Both the position numbers and the translations under genes were made by a program. DNA of 49,639 nucleotides, taken from positions 1 through 49,639 of the forward strand of contig CAMCLK010000037.1 in the NCBI GenBank assembly GCA_945875585.1, in the 5' to 3' direction. Of this stretch, positions 43,561 through 49,639 are shown piece by piece. A model generated the notes under the pieces. The model was not told the DNA's origin, did not search any database, and saw nothing but the letters and a program-made list of their open reading frames with translations. This stretch comes from Candidatus Kuenenia stuttgartensis. Lineage in GTDB: Bacteria > Planctomycetota > Planctomycetia > Gemmatales > Gemmataceae. How positions within the stretch are numbered: the first letter of the stretch is position 1; each line of letters begins with the position of its first letter.

Positions 43561-46146
43561 TCAACGATTGCCAGGAAACGGAGCGTCTCCCCTTTGGGCA
43601 AACCAAAGAATCCGGTTGAGTGTGTCCTCGTCAGCATGGTCTTCTTTCGTGAAATCCATGGCTACCGATTTCTGTGCCCATTTCAGAGCTGATCCGCGTA
43701 GATTATTCATTGCCGGATTCATTTCATCGAGTGGTATGCGATTGGGTGCAGCAATATATGGTGTGGAATCAGGCTTGCTGTGAAAACAACCAACCATCGG
43801 GGTTGCAGTCAGGTCGATTTGGTTCATGGCGGGTAAACCCAATAGTAGTTCAATAGTCTTAATCATGCCGGTTTGGTTGTAGCAGGTGGAATCAACTCCC
43901 TTGCCTCGGGTGAAGGGGCTGATGCATAAGCCAACGGTCCGGTGGCCATCGACATGGTCGAATCCAGCCTGAGGGTCATCTTCTGTGCTTACGATGCACG
44001 TTTTTGGCCAAAATCGACTTTTTGAGACGGCTTCAACAATCTGGCCTAGCGCGAGGTCGTTATCGGCAACCATGGCTCGAGGCGTTGGGCTTCCTGGTCG
44101 AGTGCCTTCGGTGTGGTCGCATGGCAAGAAAACATACACAAGGTTTGGCATGGAACCGGCTTTTTCCCACTTGGCTAATTGTTCCGTGAATAGTTTGGCC
44201 CGGTAAACGTCGGGAGCAGTGCAGGGAAACCCGGGAAAGCCCGGATGAGTGAAAGGTTCGAGGGCTTTCACTGTTGGTTTGACCGTTACCTTTACTTTGC
44301 CGGTTCCCTTGAGTGTATCTTCGTATGAATCCTTCCAAGTGATGCCGGGAGCAAATTTCGATAAACAATACTCACCCATATTAAAAATGGTTTTCTTGCG
44401 GGCCAGCGCGTTGTCCCACAAGAACCCGGAGGCGGCATATGCCAGTGGATCATCTCCTTCGTAGGGATAGCTGCGCGTGAAACCACCGAACTGTTTTTCG
44501 AGGTAATCGGTGGTATAGGCTTCAGCAACCCACTGATGGCCGTCAGCGGACAGGACTCCAGAGCAATAGAAGTTGTCAAGCAGCACAAATTCCTTGGCTA
44601 GCTTGTGGTGGTTAGGCGTGATTTCCTCACCGAAAATACAAAGTTTGGGATCGCCATTGCCTTGCTTGATGTCACCAAAAACCTGATCATAGGTTCTGTT
44701 TTCTTTGATGACATAAATGACATGCTCGATGAGGCTCGGTTCGCCGTGGCGTTCTGGAAGCGGTTTGGGTGCGATACCGGGCCTTGGTTTTTCCATACCC
44801 GCGAGGGCCTTGGCCAATCGGTTGTTGGACAAAACCTTGGGGGTGAAGACTTTTAGCTCGTCGACCTTGGGAAGTGGAATGAGAGAAAGCGATCCCATGT
44901 GGTCGTGTGAATTGCGGCCTTTTTCTGGTTCCCTGCGGGAAGCCAATGAACCGACCCCCTTGACATTGGCGACAATCAGTTTGGATTGGCTTGGGGCAAT
45001 GGCGATAGCTCCGGGGTACCATCCAGTTGGAATAAGCCCAGTAATGGTGCTCGAACGATTGGCGACTGGACCGTGCTCCCCTCCTGACATGTTGCCGAGG
45101 GCGACAACGGCTATGCAGTTGTTGGTTCCGTTAGCGATATAAAGTGTTGAACCGTCGGGAGAGACGGTGACAGCGTTGGAACCGCTGCCAAATGGTAGGC
45201 GTGATTCAGGCTTGGCGATGATGGTTTCAACAACGGTTTCTGTGTTTGTGTCGATAACGCTCACGGTGTCGCTGTTAGCGTTGGCCACATAGGCAAATTT
45301 GCCGTTTGGTGACAGAGTTATGCCACAAGGGTGAAGGCCGACAGGGATCGATTTTTCCTGCTTCCATATCCCGCCGGATTTTGTAATTACCGAAACTGAT
45401 CCCGAATTGGCAACCGTGGTAATCGGATCGACATTGACCGGGGTGCCCGACGTTGTGAATGTTGTTTTGCCGATGGGCCGCTCACCTCCCCAGTTGGTGA
45501 CATAAACCTTCGAACCAACTAAAAGCGGCATATAAGGGGCTATTCCCACAGGAACAATGGCCTCAGCCTTGCCCGTGGCTGGGTCGATGAGGTGTGCCTC
45601 GTTGCCACGGTTTGAACAGACCCAAAGTTTCCCATCAGAAGTCGCGGCTAGCCCAGTGGGATAGGCAGCACCCGCAGATCTACGTGAGGCACCGGTTTCT
45701 GGGGCTTTAAGTTCTAATACTTTGTCATGCCATGCCAATTTTCCGTCTGCCGCCCACTTGGCAACCCGTATCCCGCTGGCAGTGTCTGAGACGAAGACCT
45801 TGTCTCCAATAGTGGCCAAGCCCACAGCGCTCAATCCACCAGATTGTTTTCCCATGCCTCCAAGTGGCAGAACTTGTCGTATTTGGCCGGAGTTGATGTC
45901 GATAACGGTGAGATCACGCATGTTTTTGACGACGACAGCTTTACCAGAATCAACCAAAAGCAGGTCGACAGGCCTACCGGGGAACTCAACTTGAACCCCG
46001 GCAGGAGTAAGGAGTTGGTTGGTGGGAACCAGCACGCTTCCGTCGGACTGGCGCCCGACCTTAAGGCCGTCTTGGTTATCAGCAGCCAGACAAAATACTG
46101 CCAAGGCGAAGATCGATAACTGCAAACAGTTCGATTGGGTTGGCAT
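43561..46146 (-). CDS. secreted beta-propeller-phosphoesterase (PLC/acid phosphatase family)
   Basis: 861 residues from ATG 46146, with GGGG 7 bases upstream; the frame extends to 46302. A signal peptide ends near LAAD. Residues ~35-430 are a seven-bladed YVTN-type propeller (GLAATSDGKLWVCSNRG, LSPNGKFAYVANANSDTVSV, VSPDGSTLYIANGTNNCIAV). Residues ~475-850 are a phosphoesterase of the phospholipase C/acid phosphatase family: EHVIYVIKENRTYDQVFGD with the nucleophile Thr region, VADNDLALGQIV, and STEDDPQAGFDHVDGHRT, which carries metal ligands. The combination is frequent in planctomycetes and acidobacteria. It may hydrolyse phosphodiesters or phosphonolipids in the envelope. Confidence 0.9.
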   Translation of the reverse strand: MPTQSNCLQLSIFALAVFCLAADNQDGLKVGRQSDGSVLVPTNQLLTPAGVQVEFPGRPVDLLLVDSGKAVVVKNMRDLTVIDINSGQIRQVLPLGGMGKQSGGLSAVGLATIGDKVFVSDTASGIRVAKWAADGKLAWHDKVLELKAPETGASRRSAGAAYPTGLAATSDGKLWVCSNRGNEAHLIDPATGKAEAIVPVGIAPYMPLLVGSKVYVTNWGGERPIGKTTFTTSGTPVNVDPITTVANSGSVSVITKSGGIWKQEKSIPVGLHPCGITLSPNGKFAYVANANSDTVSVIDTNTETVVETIIAKPESRLPFGSGSNAVTVSPDGSTLYIANGTNNCIAVVALGNMSGGEHGPVANRSSTITGLIPTGWYPGAIAIAPSQSKLIVANVKGVGSLASRREPEKGRNSHDHMGSLSLIPLPKVDELKVFTPKVLSNNRLAKALAGMEKPRPGIAPKPLPERHGEPSLIEHVIYVIKENRTYDQVFGDIKQGNGDPKLCIFGEEITPNHHKLAKEFVLLDNFYCSGVLSADGHQWVAEAYTTDYLEKQFGGFTRSYPYEGDDPLAYAASGFLWDNALARKKTIFNMGEYCLSKFAPGITWKDSYEDTLKGTGKVKVTVKPTVKALEPFTHPGFPGFPCTAPDVYRAKLFTEQLAKWEKAGSMPNLVYVFLPCDHTEGTRPGSPTPRAMVADNDLALGQIVEAVSKSRFWPKTCIVSTEDDPQAGFDHVDGHRTVGLCISPFTRGKGVDSTCYNQTGMIKTIELLLGLPAMNQIDLTATPMVGCFHSKPDSTPYIAAPNRIPLDEMNPAMNNLRGSALKWAQKSVAMDFTKEDHADEDTLNRILWFAQRGDAPFPGNR

Positions 46147-46327
46147 GATTCGTCCCCTTTGATAATGCTGTTTCATACGCCTATTTAAGCGTAGGTACTC
46201 CGAGCCGCAAGAGCCTGAAACGGGTTTCATCGGAACTTCTCGGAGGTATCTCATGGCGGCTTGCCTGAGAACACTATTCGAACGATAATGCCGGAAGCCC
46301 ACAAATTGACACTAGGGAACCAGACAT

Positions 46328-47398
46328 ATGAACCGCCGCCGCTTTGTACAATCGTCCGTTGCCATGGCATCTTCAGGTCCACTTCTTTTGGGTATGCAAA
46401 ACAAGTCGGAAAGCAGCCCACTTGTGACGGGGCAAGGCGAACACCGCTATGAAGTGGTGCATGACTGGGCCAAACTTCCAGGGCAGTTTACTTGGCAGAC
46501 TACACACAATGTGGCGGTGGACAGCCAAGGCAACCTTTATGTCATTCATGAGGGGCGCGCCGAACTGAAAGACCATCCTTCCATATTTGTTTTTGACCCG
46601 CAGGGAAAATACATCCGTTCATTTGGAAAGCAGTTCCAAGGCGGCGGGCACGGAATCGAAATCCGCAAGGAAGGCACGGAGGAGTTCCTGTATGTGTGCG
46701 CATACCAGCAATTGAAGACATTTGCCAAGATGTCGCTGAAAGGCGAAACGGTTTGGCAAAAATATGCACCCATGGACTCGAAGGTGTATGCCGCTGGTGA
46801 AGACACCAACCCTCAGAAAGTCTGGGGACAGAACCGATTCTTGCCCACGAATTTCGCTTGGGTTCCGGGGGGAACCGACTTCCTGTTGGTCGATGGTTAC
46901 GGCGCATTTGTCGTGCACCGTTATGACAAAGACGGCAACTGGAAGTCAGTTTTTGGCGGTCCGGGAAAAGGTGAAGGGAAGTTCAATACGCCGCATGGCC
47001 TGTGGGTAGATACCCGTGGTGCGGAACCGCGTATTGTTGTTTGTGACCGCGCCAATCACTCCTTGCAGTTTTTCGATATCAATGGCAAATATCAGAAAAC
47101 GGTCAAGGGGTTCGGGTTGCCAGCCAATGCTGAAACTTACAAGGGATTGCTCCTTGTGCCTGAATTGCATGCGCGGGTGAGCATTTTAGACGCCAACGAC
47201 AAGGTCATCGCCCAGTTGGGTGATGATGTCGCGCGTGTAACAGCCAAAGACGGGGGCGGTATCCGTGGCGACAGCAACCGCTGGCAGGCCGGCAAGTTTG
47301 TCCACCCACACGATGCCTGCTTTGACGCCGATGGCAACATATTCGTTGCCGAATGGGTGGCCACCGGTCGTATCAGCAAGCTTCGCAAAGTATCGTAA
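46328..47398 (+). CDS. exported six-bladed beta-propeller (NHL) protein
   Basis: 356 residues from ATG 46328. A Tat-like signal MNRRRFVQSSVAMASSGPLLL is present. NHL-type blades follow (NVAVDSQGNLYVIHEGRAEL, FNTPHGLWVDTRGAEPRIVV, FVHPHDACFDADGNIFVAEW). The fold is like that of peptidyl-alpha-hydroxyglycine alpha-amidating lyase, and many planctomycete homologues are annotated so, but the catalytic residues of that lyase cannot be confirmed by eye. It may instead only bind a ligand. It is divergent from the phosphoesterase gene, with 181 bases between starts. Confidence 0.85.
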   Translation: MNRRRFVQSSVAMASSGPLLLGMQNKSESSPLVTGQGEHRYEVVHDWAKLPGQFTWQTTHNVAVDSQGNLYVIHEGRAELKDHPSIFVFDPQGKYIRSFGKQFQGGGHGIEIRKEGTEEFLYVCAYQQLKTFAKMSLKGETVWQKYAPMDSKVYAAGEDTNPQKVWGQNRFLPTNFAWVPGGTDFLLVDGYGAFVVHRYDKDGNWKSVFGGPGKGEGKFNTPHGLWVDTRGAEPRIVVCDRANHSLQFFDINGKYQKTVKGFGLPANAETYKGLLLVPELHARVSILDANDKVIAQLGDDVARVTAKDGGGIRGDSNRWQAGKFVHPHDACFDADGNIFVAEWVATGRISKLRKVS

Positions 47399-47416
47399 TC
47401 AAGCTTAAGGGTATTG

Positions 47417-47446
47417 GGCCGCCCGTCAGCGGAGAGCCGGGCGGCC
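47417..47446. terminator. GC-rich hairpin between convergent propeller genes
   Basis: GGCCGCCCG (47417-47425) pairs perfectly with CGGGCGGCC (47438-47446) over a 12-base loop. It starts 19 bases after the stop of the NHL gene, and the loop contains the stop codon of the minus-strand propeller gene. It is probably a bidirectional terminator, but neither side has a T tract. Confidence 0.5.
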
Positions 47447-48298
47447 GCTGATATCGAGAATCTGAAAATGATGGATGCCGCCATTGCGGCTGTCTTTGTG
47501 TGTCCATACCACTTTTTTGTCCCGCGTTACTTCCAGCAGCTTGATTTCGCCAGCCTTGGCGTGGTGGCTGGTGATGACTGTGTTGCCGTTGCTGAGGCGC
47601 TGCACGCCACAGGCGTCGTTGATCGGTTTGCCCGGTAGATCGTCGTTGGTAACGCGCCATACCTCTTTGGCTGCGGAATCAACTTCAATGACAAGATTTC
47701 CAAGAGTGCAACCGATGAGCGTGTTGCCATCTGGCAGGCGGATAGCTGTGAATGGCCAATGAGGTGTTTTGGCTTCCCAGATTATTTTGCCAGTAGCGTC
47801 GTATTCGCGAACAACCTTGTCGAGTAGTTGTGGAACCAGATAGTTGCCGTTCGCTAATTTGCGCGTCATGCGGGTTTGAAGATGATGATCCTTGGTTTGG
47901 GCTTGAAGCGGCACTTCAACAACAATCTTGCCGGAGCGGTCTACTTCTAAAATACGAGGTTTCGGTCCAGCTTCGGTGAGAAGGACACGGCCATCGGGCA
48001 ACGATTGCACAGTATTAACTTCTGATTGTGTTCCCTTGAATGAAAACAGCATTTTTCCTGCGCGGTCGACTTCAGCTACACCGCCACCTGGAAAGGCCTT
48101 CGACTTGTTCAGTGCCAGCAGAATATTGCCGTTTTCGAGGACCCAACCGTCGCGTGATCCATGAGGATATGTCCATGTCGTTTTGCCGGAGGCATCGACA
48201 ATAAACGTTTCTCCTCCCGTTGCTAAAAACTCATGCCCGATTGGGTCAGCGGCAAGAAGGGTGGTGGCCAAGGCGGAGAACGAAAACAACAGCAGCAT
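47426..48298 (-). CDS. secreted PQQ-like beta-propeller protein
   Basis: 290 residues from ATG 48298. MLLLFSFSALATTLLAADP is a signal peptide. The rest is a repeat of about 40 residues with the pattern 'LPDGRVLL...ILEVDRSGKIVVE', for example RDGWVLENGNILLALN, VQSLPDGRVLLTEAG, TRKLANGNYLVPQLL, IRLPDGNTLIGCTLG and VQRLSNGNTVITSHH. This resembles PQQ-like and arylsulfotransferase-like propellers. There is no sign of a cofactor site. The last codons lie in a GC-rich hairpin shared with the convergent gene. Confidence 0.83.
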   Translation of the reverse strand: MLLLFSFSALATTLLAADPIGHEFLATGGETFIVDASGKTTWTYPHGSRDGWVLENGNILLALNKSKAFPGGGVAEVDRAGKMLFSFKGTQSEVNTVQSLPDGRVLLTEAGPKPRILEVDRSGKIVVEVPLQAQTKDHHLQTRMTRKLANGNYLVPQLLDKVVREYDATGKIIWEAKTPHWPFTAIRLPDGNTLIGCTLGNLVIEVDSAAKEVWRVTNDDLPGKPINDACGVQRLSNGNTVITSHHAKAGEIKLLEVTRDKKVVWTHKDSRNGGIHHFQILDISGRPALR

Positions 48299-48522
48299 GA
48301 TTTGTTCCTTGATTCCTGAATATGGGCCATGGGATTGTCCTATGGCTGTTGGGGTGTTGCAAGGGGCCAGAACCTGAAACCTACGCCAGTATGGGGGCAG
48401 AGGATTGTTATGAATTTACCAACCAGATGCGCTGCCAATAACGGTGTGGCAACCAAGCAGCTAATGCTTACTTGGCGCTGAATCTAACGGGATCTTTTCT
48501 CGGGACGCTTCCTGAACAAGAT

Positions 48523-49639
48523 TTAGTCCGTCAACGGCTTTTGGCTCTTTGAAAGAAGTGAAACGACTACAAGCGTGATGAAGCTCAGTGGAATCGAGAC
48601 AATTCCGGGGTTTGAAAATGGAACTGGAGCCGCACTGGGCAACAAGCCATACATGCCCCACATGTCGGGTGATAACGCAATCAGCCCAAGTGAAGATACC
48701 ATGCCAATGATAATGGAGGCGATGACACCCGTAGCCGTTACGCGGGGCCAGAACAGAATCATGATAATGGCAGGAAGGTTTGCGGATGCTGCGACCGCGA
48801 AGGCCAATCCCACGAGGAAGGTAACGTTCATGCCTTTGAACATAATTCCCAAGGCGATGCCGATGGCTCCTACACCAAGAGCAGCGGTTTTCCCCAACAG
48901 GATTTTGGTGGAATCCGAAAGGCCGAGGTTGAGATAGCGATCTGCAAGATCGTGTGCAACGGCTCCGGACGCTGCCACCACAAGGCCGCTCACAGTTCCA
49001 AGGACGGTGGCGAATGCGATTGCTGATATAACGGCAAACAGTAGGTTGCCAAATGAACGAGCGAGGAGAGGGGCAGCCATATTGCTGTCGGCTGGATTCA
49101 GCACACCTGAGGTCATGGCGCCTAGCCCCATGAAAAGTGTGAGGACATAAAAGGTGCCAATAGCGCCAATAGCGACGATGGTTGATTTGCGTGCTTCAGA
49201 AGCCCCGGGAACGGTGTAGTAGCGGATCAGGATGTGCGGCAATGCAGCAGTTCCAAGGAATAGTGCCAGCATTAACGAGACGAAGTCCATGCGTTCGAGC
49301 CAAGTGCCCTGAACTTTGAATCGCATTCCTGGGCGAAGCAGGCGCGCTCCATCTGACTCCGATGGGTGATACACGGTGACTGCATCATCGGAAGACGAGT
49401 TGAATTTTGATTCGCGCCATCGTGTGATCTTTGTGCCGGGATCTCCGATAGCTGCAATCAAGCCTACCGGTGAAATTGGGCCAGTGCTGGCATTTGCTTC
49501 ACCACGTAGGGAGGCGATGGCTCCTACTTGGCGAATAGTGTTATTAGGGCTTTCCGGGCGACCGTTGATCAGTCGAATTGAGCCTGATTTTGGCTTGACC
49601 ATGCATTCTGTTTCCCGCAATTCAAGGGCGCCATCTGAT
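48523..49639 (-). CDS. sodium:solute symporter, ActP-like (cation/acetate), 5' part cut by window edge
   Basis: 372 codons, open to the right edge, so the N-terminus is missing. An extramembrane region of ~110 residues (visible residues 1-115) is followed by about seven TM segments. MDFVSLMLALFLGTAALPHI and LIRYYTVPGASEARKS match the signature of the acetate symporter ActP, as do TVSGLVVAASGAVAHDLADR and SANLPAIIMILFWPR. Bacterial ActP imports acetate or related monocarboxylates with Na+. The large loop before MDFVS is longer than in E. coli ActP. The ribosome-binding region and start are outside the window. Confidence 0.88.
   Translation of the reverse strand, partial: SDGALELRETECMVKPKSGSIRLINGRPESPNNTIRQVGAIASLRGEANASTGPISPVGLIAAIGDPGTKITRWRESKFNSSSDDAVTVYHPSESDGARLLRPGMRFKVQGTWLERMDFVSLMLALFLGTAALPHILIRYYTVPGASEARKSTIVAIGAIGTFYVLTLFMGLGAMTSGVLNPADSNMAAPLLARSFGNLLFAVISAIAFATVLGTVSGLVVAASGAVAHDLADRYLNLGLSDSTKILLGKTAALGVGAIGIALGIMFKGMNVTFLVGLAFAVAASANLPAIIMILFWPRVTATGVIASIIIGMVSSLGLIALSPDMWGMYGLLPSAAPVPFSNPGIVSIPLSFITLVVVSLLSKSQKPLTD

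Noticed and set aside
43486..43783. Short plus-strand open frames
   Set aside because: They are antisense to the 3' end of the phosphoesterase gene and lack support.

Overview
The window looks like chromosomal DNA of a planctomycete (Planctomycetota, perhaps a Gemmatales-type lineage). The evidence is the adjacent DUF1501 and DUF1549/DUF1553 'planctomycete cytochrome' gene pair, many large secreted LamG, beta-propeller and phosphatase proteins, an ECF sigma factor overlapping a membrane Ser/Thr kinase gene, and an FHA coiled-coil protein. Base composition is intermediate with a few AT-rich stretches. I see no insertion sequence, prophage, plasmid module or CRISPR array. The exact genus cannot be told from this sequence alone.

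Layout. 1-3.7 kb: the start of a NUDIX hydrolase gene cut by the left edge, a selenocysteine tRNA (selC, anticodon UCA), an oxalate/formate-type MFS transporter and a one-heme cytochrome c-like protein. 3.7-10 kb: secreted carbohydrate-active proteins (beta-helix pectate-lyase-like, then a 1008-residue DUF2341-LamG-sialate-esterase) and a convergent amidohydrolase. 10-20.4 kb: a small exported DUF1508 protein, a PhoD phosphatase, a minus-strand run of polynucleotide kinase-phosphatase (without ligase), ECF sigma and Ser/Thr kinase, then an MBL phosphodiesterase, an FHA coiled-coil protein, a PAP2 phosphatase and a D-2-hydroxyacid dehydrogenase.

20.6-28.6 kb is the most interesting part: an eight-gene, same-strand operon resembling a type II PKS or aryl-polyene core. 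It encodes two hotdog dehydratases, a FabG ketoreductase, an acyl carrier protein, a ketosynthase-like chain-length-factor subunit without the catalytic Cys, an intact ketosynthase, a membrane-anchored alpha/beta hydrolase and a GH3-type acyl-adenylating enzyme. A 33-residue single-TM protein follows. Each duplicated enzyme (ketosynthase, dehydratase) has one canonical copy and one copy with altered catalytic residues, which suggests two heterodimers. The product is unknown; a lipid or polyene acid that GH3 joins to an amine is an inference.

28.6-39.9 kb: a DUF11 surface protein and a Gly/Pro/Met-rich lipoprotein that share a related domain, a LamG-purple acid phosphatase, the DUF1501/DUF1553 pair, an enolase-superfamily enzyme, a TPR protein and tRNA-Arg(CCU). 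39.95-40.7 kb is AT-rich and apparently non-coding. 40.7-49.6 kb: an LRR membrane protein, a class 3 lipase, an SGNH hydrolase, a large propeller-phosphoesterase, two further beta-propeller proteins and a cation/acetate symporter cut by the right edge.

Across the window there are five clear phosphate-ester hydrolases of different folds outside nucleic-acid metabolism, plus several secreted esterases, consistent with a heterotroph that scavenges phosphate and acylated polysaccharide.
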